A stretch of DNA of 64,000 bases from Caballeronia sp. dw_276 (GTDB lineage: Bacteria; Pseudomonadota; Gammaproteobacteria; Burkholderiales; Burkholderiaceae), in assembly GCF_018449635.1 (NCBI RefSeq), contig NZ_JAAVUV010000008.1, forward strand, positions 62,001-126,000, in the 5' to 3' direction. The notes beneath the pieces are model-generated. The model was not told where the DNA came from. It worked only from the letters and a program-made list of their open reading frames with translations, and searched no databases. The position numbers and the translations under genes are program-made. Below are positions 54,786 through 62,916 of this stretch, in pieces; within the stretch, counting starts at the first letter, position 1, and each line of letters opens with the position of its first letter.

Positions 54786-54941
54786 TCAGTGCGCCATCTG
54801 AATCAGCAGCTTGAACGGCAATGCCAGCAGCAACGCCCCTCCCACGCCCACACACCACAGCGCAATAAACCAAAGCGTCCTTTTAAGCGCAGAACTCTTC
54901 TGCGCCCCGACCCGTGTTTCAGTGATAGTGATGTTCGCCAT
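54786..54941 (-). CDS. DUF2474 small membrane protein, bd oxidase accessory (CydX-like)
   Basis: A 51-residue protein whose ATG (54941) lies inside the end of cydB, overlapping it by 23 nt. After a polar start it has one membrane helix (TLWFIALWCVGVGGALLLAL) and a short tail ending LLIQMAH. This is the pattern of DUF2474 proteins, which follow cydB in many proteobacteria and are presumed equivalents of the CydX subunit that stabilises the oxidase hemes. Confidence 0.75.
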   Translation of the reverse strand: MANITITETRVGAQKSSALKRTLWFIALWCVGVGGALLLALPFKLLIQMAH

Positions 54942-55920
54942 GGCGCACCTTGCCTCTGAAGACCCAGTAACCGAGCGTCGTATAAGCGATGATCACCGGC
55001 AAGATCACCGCCGCCCCAATCAGCGTGAATTTCTGGCTCGAATGCGGCGCGGCGAGCTCCCAGAGCGACACGCCGGGAAAAATTTCGTGCGGCGAAATGC
55101 TGAGGACAAGGCCGCTATAACCCAGCAGCACAAACGCCAGCGCCATCATGAACGGCTGCGTCTCGTGTCGTGACAGGATCGCGCGGCGCATCAGCCACGC
55201 GCAAGCGACAACCAGCAGCGGCACCGGAAGGAATCGATAAAACCATGGGGTATCGAACCAGCGCGACGCAATGCCGGCATCCTGCAGCGGCGTCCAGATA
55301 CTGACGATGGCAATCGTTCCCAGTTGCAGCAGCGTCAGCGGCCAGACGATCCTGTAGAACCGCCGCTGCAGATCGCCCTCGGTTTTGGCAATCAACCAGC
55401 AGCAGCCGAGCAACGCATACGTGACCACGAGCGCAAACCCGGTGAACATGCTGAAGGGCGTGAACCATGTGAAGGCATCGCCGGAATAGCGGCCATCGGC
55501 GACCGGAATGCCATTGAGAAACGCGCCCAGCGCCACGCCCTGAAAAAACGTCGCCCCCGCCGATCCACCAATGAACGCGAGATCCCACAGGTGCTTCGTG
55601 CGCGTCGCCTTGGATCGAATCTCGAACGAAACGCCGCGAAAGATCAGGCAAACCAGCATGAAGATCAGCGGCAGATAAAGACCGGACAGCACGGTGGAAT
55701 AGATCATCGGGAACGCGGCGAAGAGCCCCGCGCCGCCGAGTACCAGCCACGTCTCGTTGCCATCCCAGACCGGCGCGACGGTGTTCATCATCACGTCGCG
55801 GTCATGCTCGTCTGGAAAAAACGGAAACAGGATGCCGATGCCCAGATCGAACCCGTCCAGCACCACGTACATCAGCACGCCCAGCGCGATGATCGCGGCC
55901 CATGTCAGCGATAAATCCAT
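54919..55920 (-). CDS. cydB: Cytochrome bd-type quinol oxidase subunit II
   Basis: A 333-residue membrane subunit from ATG 55920, which has a strong AAGGAGCG ribosome site; 21 upstream codons lie in cydA and are dropped. It starts MDLSLTWAAIIALGVLMYVVLDGFDLGIG, the CydB hallmark (split by normal spacing), and holds VAPVWDGNETWLVLGGAGLFAAFP. With CydA it forms the quinol-oxidising terminal oxidase of low-oxygen or cyanide-insensitive respiration. Confidence 0.95.
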   Translation of the reverse strand: MDLSLTWAAIIALGVLMYVVLDGFDLGIGILFPFFPDEHDRDVMMNTVAPVWDGNETWLVLGGAGLFAAFPMIYSTVLSGLYLPLIFMLVCLIFRGVSFEIRSKATRTKHLWDLAFIGGSAGATFFQGVALGAFLNGIPVADGRYSGDAFTWFTPFSMFTGFALVVTYALLGCCWLIAKTEGDLQRRFYRIVWPLTLLQLGTIAIVSIWTPLQDAGIASRWFDTPWFYRFLPVPLLVVACAWLMRRAILSRHETQPFMMALAFVLLGYSGLVLSISPHEIFPGVSLWELAAPHSSQKFTLIGAAVILPVIIAYTTLGYWVFRGKVRHGEHHYH

Positions 55921-55921
55921 C

Positions 55922-57334
55922 TCACGCTCCTTCGATTGAATGCGTCGCGACCGACATCGGGCGGCGCGCGGTGTTGTTGTCATCGTCCATGCTGGGCGCG
56001 TGCGTGATCGTGCCCGGCAACGCCGGCCCGGTCTTGAGCAGCTTGAGCAGGTAATAGATGCCCGTGCCGAAGACCAGCGTATAAACGATCACGAAGATCA
56101 GCAGTGTCACGCCGACTTGCTGCGCGCTTACCGGCGACACCGCTTCCGACGTTCGCATCACCCCGTACACCACCCACGGTTGCCGGCCGGCCTCGGTCGT
56201 GACCCAGCCGGCGAGTAGCGAAATGAAACCGGTCGGCCCCATGACGAGCACGAAACGCTGAAACAGCTTCGATTCGAACAGCTTGTTTTTCCGCCGCAGC
56301 ATCCAGCCCGCGATGCTCATCAGGATCATCAGCACGCCAAGCCCGGCCATGATCCGGAAGCTCCAGAACACAACGGTGGAGTTCGGACGATCTTCTTTCG
56401 GGAACGACTTGAGGCCGCGGATCTCGCCGTCCCAGCTATGTGTGAGGATCAGGCTGCCCAAGTGCGGAATCGATACCGCGTACTTGGTGGTTTCGGCCTC
56501 CATATCCGGAATGCCGAACAGGTTCAGCGCCGTGCCGCCTTTCTCGGTCTCCCACAAGCCTTCGATGGCCGCAATCTTCGCCGGCTGATGTTCGCGCGTG
56601 TTCAAGCCGTGCATGTCGCCGACAATTGCCTGGACCGGCGTGAGAACGAGGAGTAACCAGAGCGACATCGAGAACATTTTCTTGATAGCGGGGTCGCGTC
56701 GGCCTTTCAACAAGTGATACGCGCCTGACGCGGCGACCACCAGGCCGGCGACCACAAACGCTGCGATAGCCATATGCGCCAACCGGTAAGGAAACGATGG
56801 ATTGAAGATGATCTGGAACCAGCTGACCGGCACGACGTGATCGCCTTCAATGCGAAATCCTTGCGGCGTCTGCATCCAGCTATTCGATGCCAGGATCCAG
56901 AACGTCGAGATCAGCGTGCCGATTGCAACCATCAGCGTGGCGCCGAAGTGCGCTTTGGGTCCGACCTTGTTCCAGCCGAACAGCATGATGCCGAGGAAAC
57001 CCGCCTCGAGGAAAAACGCGGTCATCACTTCATAGGCGAGCAACGGGCCTGTGATCGGACCGGCAAAGCTCGAGAAACCGCCCCAGTTGGTGCCGAATTC
57101 GTAGGCCATCACGACGCCCGAGACCACGCCCATTCCGAAGGCGACCGCAAACACCTTCGACCAGAACAGGCACAGCTCTTTGTAGACCGGTTTTCCGGTT
57201 TTGAGCCACGCACCCTCGAGCACGGCGATAAAGCTCGCCAGCCCGATACTCAACGCCGGGAAAACGATGTGGAATGAAACGGTGAAGGCGAACTGAATAC
57301 GCGCCAGGTCGAGCGCTTGTTGGGTGGCATGCAT
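55922..57334 (-). CDS. cydA: Cytochrome bd-type quinol oxidase subunit I (short Q-loop, CioA-like)
   Basis: CydA binds hemes b558, b595 and d. Heme ligands are placed as expected: His22 in FTVSFHIVFPALSIG, the His of PYRLAHMAIAA, and the Met of RIMAGLGVLM. The quinol-binding loop (GLNTREHQPAKIAAIEG) lacks the long C-terminal insertion of E. coli CydA, and the 470-residue length fits this short-loop, CIO-like class. It starts at ATG 57334 and is one base from cydB. The oxidase complements the Nar system for life at low oxygen. Confidence 0.95.
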   Translation of the reverse strand: MHATQQALDLARIQFAFTVSFHIVFPALSIGLASFIAVLEGAWLKTGKPVYKELCLFWSKVFAVAFGMGVVSGVVMAYEFGTNWGGFSSFAGPITGPLLAYEVMTAFFLEAGFLGIMLFGWNKVGPKAHFGATLMVAIGTLISTFWILASNSWMQTPQGFRIEGDHVVPVSWFQIIFNPSFPYRLAHMAIAAFVVAGLVVAASGAYHLLKGRRDPAIKKMFSMSLWLLLVLTPVQAIVGDMHGLNTREHQPAKIAAIEGLWETEKGGTALNLFGIPDMEAETTKYAVSIPHLGSLILTHSWDGEIRGLKSFPKEDRPNSTVVFWSFRIMAGLGVLMILMSIAGWMLRRKNKLFESKLFQRFVLVMGPTGFISLLAGWVTTEAGRQPWVVYGVMRTSEAVSPVSAQQVGVTLLIFVIVYTLVFGTGIYYLLKLLKTGPALPGTITHAPSMDDDNNTARRPMSVATHSIEGA

Positions 57335-57809
57335 GGCAAGTGGTGCTGCCTTCGCGGGCGCACTCTGGACGAGGTCGCGGGCGGGCGCTGGTTGGTTGAA
57401 CTGAGTACGACGAAAGTGACTGTAAGCCAGATTTTGAGATGTTTGCTGCGACGCGGCAGGCGCATGCTAATGTGCGCAAATGTCGCGATGCCGGACGAAA
57501 TTTATCGATAACTTGCGCTTTATCAAGTACTTGCCGATCGCTGTAGAGTAAGAAATTCGAGGGCTTTCAACGTGATTTACGCGACAATCGACCGCACTGC
57601 GTCAATCGGGCGCCTTGTCTTCTGAAAGTGCGTTTTCCAGCTCGTTTGTCGGACGAAAAGCGCACGATGTTTTACACCTCCATCCACGATTGCCGCAGCG
57701 CCGCGGGTACCATGACGTCATGTGGCGGGCCCGCGATGTGCTCGGTGAGTTGCTCGACAGCAAGGCCGCGCACGGGAAACGAATCGAACAAGGTGAAGGG
57801 AGAAAAATT
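57335..57809. other. Divergent regulatory region between cydA and the zinc peptidase gene
   Basis: 475 bp with no gene I can support; frames on both strands lack ribosome sites and look non-coding. The 57480-57560 part is AT-rich and should hold the promoters of cydAB and the divergent peptidase. It includes the ANR-like dyad listed separately. Confidence 0.5.
57513..57526. promoter_or_regulatory. ANR/FNR-like half-degenerate dyad upstream of cydA
   Basis: TTGCG-CTTT-ATCAA matches the FNR/ANR consensus TTGAT-N4-ATCAA in its right arm fully and in its left arm at three of five bases. It lies about 180 bp from the cydA start. A plausible oxygen-response site, by motif only. Confidence 0.3.
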
Positions 57810-58721
57810 ATGCGTCTGGACGACGAAAGAGAGAGCCAGAATGTCGAAGACCGGCGCGGTTCCGGCGGCGGAGGCGGCGGCTTTCGAATGGGCGGCGGTT
57901 CAATCGGTATCGGTTCGATCGTCATTGCACTCGCGGCATCGTATTTTTTCGGCATCAATCCAATGGTGGTGCTGAATTTGTTGTCGGGTGGTTCGGGCGG
58001 GTCGAGTACGTCTTATACGCAGCAGCAACAGCGACCCGTGGACTCGGGCGGCCAGCCGCAACCCGCTGCAAGCGACGCGGGCGCGGTGTTCGTTCGGCGC
58101 GTCCTCGGCAATACGGAGCGCACCTGGCAGCAAATCTTCCGCACGCAATTCAATCAGGACTATCCGGCGCCCAAGCTCGTGTTGTTCAGCGGCGGCACGG
58201 CGACCGCATGCGGTACCGGCCAATCCGCAATGGGACCGTTTTATTGCCCGAACGACCGGAGTGTGTACATCGATTTGTCGTTCTACAAAGAGTTGCGCGA
58301 CCGCTTTGGCGCGAGCGGCGACTTTGCACAGGCTTATGTAATTGCGCATGAGGTTGGGCATCACGTGCAGAACGTGCTCGGCATCATGACCAAAGTCGAT
58401 AACGCCCGGCGCCGCATGTCGCCGGCTCAGGCGAATCAATTGTCGGTACGCGTCGAGTTGCAGGCCGATTGCTTCGCGGGCGTTTGGGCGAACGTGGCGC
58501 AGAAGAACAACGCGAAGCTGATCGAGCCCGGCGACTTTCAGCAAGGCTTGAACGCTGCGGGCGCTATCGGCGACGACCGGTTGCAGAAGGAAACGCAGGG
58601 ACGCGTAGTCCCGGAAGCCTTTACGCACGGCACGAGTGCGCAGCGGCAGCGCTGGCTCAACCGGGGGCTGGCGACGGGCGATCTGGGGCAATGCGATACC
58701 TTTGGCGCCCAATCGTTGTGA
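57810..58721 (+). CDS. Neutral zinc metallopeptidase (YpfJ family)
   Basis: A 303-residue protein from ATG 57810 (AGGGAG ribosome site), starting MRLDDERESQNVEDRRG, then a glycine-rich linker and one membrane helix (IGIGSIVIALAASYFFGI). The periplasmic domain has the zinc motif HEVGHH in AYVIAHEVGHHVQNVLG and the RVELQADCFAGVW segment whose Glu/Asp residues complete the site. It ends with the QRQRWLNRGLATGDLGQCDTF tail typical of YpfJ (split by normal spacing). Substrate unknown. Confidence 0.9.
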   Translation: MRLDDERESQNVEDRRGSGGGGGGFRMGGGSIGIGSIVIALAASYFFGINPMVVLNLLSGGSGGSSTSYTQQQQRPVDSGGQPQPAASDAGAVFVRRVLGNTERTWQQIFRTQFNQDYPAPKLVLFSGGTATACGTGQSAMGPFYCPNDRSVYIDLSFYKELRDRFGASGDFAQAYVIAHEVGHHVQNVLGIMTKVDNARRRMSPAQANQLSVRVELQADCFAGVWANVAQKNNAKLIEPGDFQQGLNAAGAIGDDRLQKETQGRVVPEAFTHGTSAQRQRWLNRGLATGDLGQCDTFGAQSL

Positions 58722-59007
58722 GGTGCAGGACATCTTCTGTGAAAAGCGGGTAGAGAAAACCGCTATTTCGACGGATAATTCTGTCCAAACTTGTTGCAGC
58801 GGGCGCGGATACGCACTCGGCGCGTCCGCGCGACAGTTTGTACAATCTTGTCGTTCATAACAGATCGCCGCCGGGCCGCCTTTAATCCGCAGAATTTCCG
58901 CAGAAAGCGCGCCGGTCAGGCGAGTCAGCCTCCGGCAGCCCGTCCGCGCGTCCAACACCGTGCGTGATCCCGCCCGCTGGACGAATTAAAGGTCCCCCCG
59001 CATTCCC

Positions 59008-60021
59008 ATGAAGCGAATCCTGATTGTCAAAGTGACGTCATTGGGCGATATCGTAGAGACGCAACCCGTCGTCTCCGATCTTCGCCGCGCATTTCCCTCG
59101 GCCAAGATCGACTGGGCCGCAGACGCAGCGTTCGCCGATATCATCCGCTGGAATCCCGCCGTAGACCGCGTTCTGTGCGCGCCGCTGCGCAAATTCAAGA
59201 AAGCCCGCGGCTGGGCTGACCTCAAGGAAATCGCGGCGTCCATCGGCGAATTGCGGGCCGAGAAATACGACGTCGTGCTGGATATTCACGGTGTGTACAA
59301 GAGCGCGATCATCGCGTTCCTGGCGCGTGGGCGTCGCCGCTACGGATACAAGAACAAGGATCTCGGCGAGCTTGGAGCCGCGTTTGCGTACAACGCGCGT
59401 TTCGGCCCGCGCCCTCGCACCGACGCATGGCGCGGCATGCGCGTGAGCGTAGCGGACGCGCTGGGCTACACCTTCAACGAAACACCGGACTTCAATTTGC
59501 ATTTGCCGCCGTCCGGGGCGCCATCGGCGTTACCTCAGGGCGCGCCGGTCGCGATGCTTTTCCACGCGACTTCCGCCGATGAAAAGAAATGGCCGATCGA
59601 CCGCTGGGCCGAAACCGGACGATGGCTCACCGCGCGCGGCTACAGGATCGCGCTGCCGTGGGGCACGGAAGGCGAACGCAAGGAAGGCGAGCAGATCGCG
59701 GCGCTGGTACCGGGCGCAGTCGTCCTGCCGAAGCTGAGCGTAACGGAATGCGCGCATTGCATCGATGAATCGGCGGTTGTCGTCGGCATGGATACCGGAC
59801 TGGTCCATCTGGCGCACGCGCTCGGGCGCCCCACGGTCATGATCTTCACCGCGACTTCGAGCGAGCATTTCGGTATTGGCGCGCCGGGGCGTTCGGTATC
59901 GGTTGGCGATCACTTCGCGCCGCCCGATGTTCCCGCAGTTCTGAGCGCGATCGAAAGCGTGATGCCGGGAACGGAAGGGTCGTCTGCAAGCCGGGTCGCC
60001 GCCGGTCAGACAAGCTCGTAG
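59008..60021 (+). CDS. waaC: Lipopolysaccharide heptosyltransferase I
   Basis: A 337-residue GT9 glycosyltransferase that adds the first heptose to Kdo of the LPS inner core. The N-terminus KRILIVKVTSLGDIVETQP is diagnostic for WaaC. The donor-binding C-terminal half has AVVVGMDTGLVHLAHALGRPTVMIF (split by normal spacing) and TSSEHFG. The gap before it (58722-59007) shows no gene and should hold its promoter. Confidence 0.94.
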   Translation: MKRILIVKVTSLGDIVETQPVVSDLRRAFPSAKIDWAADAAFADIIRWNPAVDRVLCAPLRKFKKARGWADLKEIAASIGELRAEKYDVVLDIHGVYKSAIIAFLARGRRRYGYKNKDLGELGAAFAYNARFGPRPRTDAWRGMRVSVADALGYTFNETPDFNLHLPPSGAPSALPQGAPVAMLFHATSADEKKWPIDRWAETGRWLTARGYRIALPWGTEGERKEGEQIAALVPGAVVLPKLSVTECAHCIDESAVVVGMDTGLVHLAHALGRPTVMIFTATSSEHFGIGAPGRSVSVGDHFAPPDVPAVLSAIESVMPGTEGSSASRVAAGQTSS

Positions 60022-60100
60022 CGCGAGGGCACTTGACGACGTCGCGGACACATTAGACGATTAGCGCTTCCGAGTGGCCCTATAGCGACCTCAAGTGACC

Positions 60101-61027
60101 ATGTCCGAAGAAGAAGATTCCGTTACGTTGGACCAACCGTCACCTGTTCGTCTAGCAATGTCGGACGTTCCGCTCGGCGAGCCGCTTGCCTGGCCGATCG
60201 TCGCCGCCGATGGCGCGTTGCTCGTGAACGCCGGCGCGACCATCACCGGGGCCGCCGAGCGCGCCTTCCTCTTTGCACATTTCGAGCCGCACAGGCTAGA
60301 TGATTCGGCCGAATCTCCCACGCCGGAAGCATCGCCGCATCAATCGTCGTCTCCGGGCGCGGAGCTGCTGACGCTCGATACCATCGGGTTAAAGATCGGC
60401 GGGCGGCTTGGTCTGCGCGGCCCGGCAGGCTCCGCGATGTATTCCAGCCGCGTGATCGGGTTCTCAACGCCGGGACCTCAACGCACGCGGGCAGTGTTTA
60501 TCACGCAGCCGGTGATGGCCGGGCATGAGCCACTGGCTTTGAGCCACGGCGAGCGGGTCGAACTCGTCGCGCTCGGCACGCGCGCGGTGTTCCAGTTTGC
60601 GTGCACTGTCGATGCCGTCTGCCGCGAGCCGTTCAGCTATCTGGTCCTGTCGGAACCGGGTGCGATTCGCCGCTTGCGGGCGCGCAAATTTGTGCGGATG
60701 GTCACGCGCCTGCCGGCGCATTTTTCCTTGATCGACCCCGAGCAAACCGGTGAACCCGGAACCCGGCTCGGCCTGGTCCGAGATATCAGCCCCTTCGGCA
60801 TGTCGCTCGCAGTCGCCGAGGTGCAAGCGTCGCTTGGCGACAGGCTGCGGCTATCGTTCCGTTTCAATACGGACGACACCGATGTCGATATCGATTGCCA
60901 CGCGATCGTGCGCCACGTTCATGAGGCCGATGCGCGCAGCGCGAACGCCATTTATGGGCTCGAATTCGAGACGCTCGAGCCGTCGCAGCGCATTGCGCTG
61001 AAGTCGTTCATGGCGGAACAAATCTAG
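60101..61027 (+). CDS. PilZ-domain flagellar-brake-like protein (YcgR type)
   Basis: A 308-residue protein from ATG 60101; a GTG two codons earlier is the alternative. Residues about 95-195 form a YcgR-like N-terminal barrel (LKIGGRLGLRGP; YSSRVIGFS). Residues about 200-305 form a PilZ domain with the c-di-GMP motifs RKFVR (RxxxR) and DISPFGMSLAV (D/NxSxxG). Such proteins slow flagella or control exopolysaccharide when c-di-GMP is high. The first 90 residues, acidic and Pro/Ser-rich, are an extra region. It converges with the DsbA-like gene. Confidence 0.82.
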   Translation: MSEEEDSVTLDQPSPVRLAMSDVPLGEPLAWPIVAADGALLVNAGATITGAAERAFLFAHFEPHRLDDSAESPTPEASPHQSSSPGAELLTLDTIGLKIGGRLGLRGPAGSAMYSSRVIGFSTPGPQRTRAVFITQPVMAGHEPLALSHGERVELVALGTRAVFQFACTVDAVCREPFSYLVLSEPGAIRRLRARKFVRMVTRLPAHFSLIDPEQTGEPGTRLGLVRDISPFGMSLAVAEVQASLGDRLRLSFRFNTDDTDVDIDCHAIVRHVHEADARSANAIYGLEFETLEPSQRIALKSFMAEQI

Positions 61028-61056
61028 GCTGGCCGAGCCTTGAGCCGCCATTCCGC

Positions 61057-61728
61057 TTACGGCAGGCTCGCGCCGCTTGCGCCCGGCGGGAAACCATCGG
61101 GGAAAAGCCGGTCGACCGCCGCCTGGAAGTGCTCGATCGGCGCCGCGCCGCGCAGCGCGATGGGCGGCGGCGGTTCTTGATCGCCCACGCCATCGCGCGA
61201 CAGCACCACGAACGGCACGCCCGTCACGCCGAGCTTCTTCGCGAATTCCTCGTCTTCGATCACCGCGTCCGTAAGTTCGTCGCCGAGAAGGACTTCCTCC
61301 AGCGATTCCGGATCGATCCCGCACGTGGCTGCAATGTCGAGAAGCGCGTCGGTATCGCCGATATCAATGCCATCCTCGAAAAACGCCTTGAAGATCGCCC
61401 GATGCACGACGTCGAAGCGCCCCGACTCGCGCGCGAAAAACGCGGTCTCGAAAGCCTTGCGGCTGCGCGGCTGAACCGGCGGAAGGCGCATCAGCAGACC
61501 GCGGTCGGTCGCCATCGGGTAGACGGAAGTTTCCCAGCTCTGATGCAGAAGGTCGCTATCGGGGTCGAGCGGCGGCGTGGGTTCCGGGCGCAACTCGAAC
61601 GCATGCCAGCGGACTTCGACGGCATCGCCATAAGCGTTCTGGAACTGGTCGATGACCGGCAATTCCAGATAGCAGAAGGGACACACAAAGTCAGACCAGA
61701 CATCAAGGTACAGCGTGGGGCTTGTCAT
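61057..61728 (-). CDS. DsbA-family oxidoreductase, FrnE-like
   Basis: A 223-residue thioredoxin-fold protein with a CPFC active site in VWSDFVCPFCYLELP near the N-terminus and the cis-Pro loop VTGVPFVVLSRD near the C-terminus, with a helical insertion between. No signal peptide is present, so it is cytoplasmic, as is usual for FrnE / polyketide-biosynthesis-type DsbA proteins. Upstream (61729-62024) I see only a near-palindrome and no gene. Confidence 0.87.
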   Translation of the reverse strand: MTSPTLYLDVWSDFVCPFCYLELPVIDQFQNAYGDAVEVRWHAFELRPEPTPPLDPDSDLLHQSWETSVYPMATDRGLLMRLPPVQPRSRKAFETAFFARESGRFDVVHRAIFKAFFEDGIDIGDTDALLDIAATCGIDPESLEEVLLGDELTDAVIEDEEFAKKLGVTGVPFVVLSRDGVGDQEPPPPIALRGAAPIEHFQAAVDRLFPDGFPPGASGASLP

Positions 61729-62024
61729 ATCAGGCTCGTTGAAAATTCGTGCGAAATTTTACCGCGCATTCGGCTTTGTCTCAGATGCCGTGAAAGACCC
61801 ATTCACGACGCGCGCACCGCCGGATTGCGGACCCATTCATGCGCCTGGATTGCGCCGTCGCCCAATATCGATCAACCTGCCCGCTGCGCTTTCGGGCATC
61901 CTGTGTGCTTGGTTCAATCCGATGGCACGCCAAGCCGGCTCGGACCAAACGCGGGCTTTGCGGTCGAATCCTTGCTGCGGCGGCACCGCGCGGCAAATCC
62001 ACCCTGACTTACTGGAGAACACTC

Positions 62025-62456
62025 GTGCAAAAAACAGCATCGGCAAAATGGAGTGGCGGCATCAAGGACGGTAAAGGCTACATTTCGACGCAAACCGGTG
62101 TACTGAAGGATGCACCTTATGGATTTGCCGCGCGCTTCGAAGGCGGCCCGGGAACGAACCCGGAGGAACTCATCGGCGCGGCGCATTCGGGCTGTTTCAC
62201 CATGGCCTTGTCCCTGCAACTGACACAGGCGGGCCTTACGGCGGAAAGCATCGAAACGAAGTCTACCGTGACGCTGGACAAGGACGGCGAGGGTTTCTCG
62301 ATCACGGCTTGCCATCTCGACGTGAAGGCCAAGGTTCCCGGCGCTGACAAGGCCACTTTCGAAAAGCTCGCGAACGCCGCGAAGGAAGGTTGCCCGGTAT
62401 CGAAACTTTTCGCCGGTAACGCGAAGATCACGCTGAATTCGGAATTCATCGAATAA
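62025..62456 (+). CDS. OsmC family peroxiredoxin-like protein
   Basis: A 143-residue OsmC/Ohr protein that reduces organic hydroperoxides. The start is a GTG (62025) with a CTGGAG ribosome site. The two redox cysteines are in ELIGAAHSGCFTMAL and AAKEGCPVSKLF, and the N-terminus KTASAKWSGGIKDGKGYIST is typical of the OsmC subgroup. A good terminator follows. Confidence 0.92.
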   Translation: MQKTASAKWSGGIKDGKGYISTQTGVLKDAPYGFAARFEGGPGTNPEELIGAAHSGCFTMALSLQLTQAGLTAESIETKSTVTLDKDGEGFSITACHLDVKAKVPGADKATFEKLANAAKEGCPVSKLFAGNAKITLNSEFIE

Positions 62457-62481
62457 GTTCGTTTAAACTGGACCTGACAAG

Positions 62482-62514
62482 AAGCGCGACTCATGAACTG
62501 GTCGCGCTTTTTTA
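62482..62514 (+). terminator. Rho-independent terminator after osmC-family gene
   Basis: AAGCGCGAC pairs with GTCGCGCTT over a 10-nt loop, followed by TTTTTA. It lies 26 bp after the stop. Confidence 0.92.
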
Positions 62515-62916
62515 TCGTTATCGACAACACGGTGCCGCTCAGACGATTGACCATTAGAAACGACGACGTCCGGCATATCGCGCATCTCGCCGAACGAAAG
62601 CAAAGTCGGAGTTGTCCACAGATTTTGTGGATAGCCATGTGGACAACATGCGCAAGCACTTACCAACTCACTGATGCATAACGGTTTGTCGTTCTTCGGC
62701 GTTTCGCGTGCAGCAGCGACCGCTTTCGCAGTACACGCACTTAAGCATCATTCCCGCAAGCGCTTAATCCGATTATTTTGAGGAGAACCTGTAATCTGAC
62801 GGCTCTTCCGGCATTCAAGCCCGGCCCGGTGACGTGATCGTGCAAACGCATTACGTACAAGACTCGCCGGCCGGCTATTGCCACCCATCTACCTGCATTA
62901 CCGCCCTGGAGCATCG
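62515..62916. other. Gene-free region before the antiporter gene
   Basis: About 400 bp without a supportable gene. It includes the DnaA-box-like cluster at 62612-62646; the rest should contain the promoter of the antiporter gene, but I cannot pick out clear -35 and -10 elements. Confidence 0.5.
62612..62646. other. Cluster of three DnaA-box-like 9-mers
   Basis: TTGTCCACA (62612-62620), then TGTGGATAG (62626-62634, reverse complement CTATCCACA) and TGTGGACAA (62638-62646, reverse complement TTGTCCACA). Each differs from TTATCCACA by one base. The outer two form a perfect inverted repeat, 10 bp with the flanking G/C. It could bind DnaA away from the origin, or form a hairpin. Confidence 0.5.

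Noticed and set aside
61741-61760. Near-palindrome AAAATTCG-TG-CGAAATTTT upstream of the FrnE-like gene
   Set aside because: One arm has an extra base and there is no regulator or matching site nearby; too little to call an operator.
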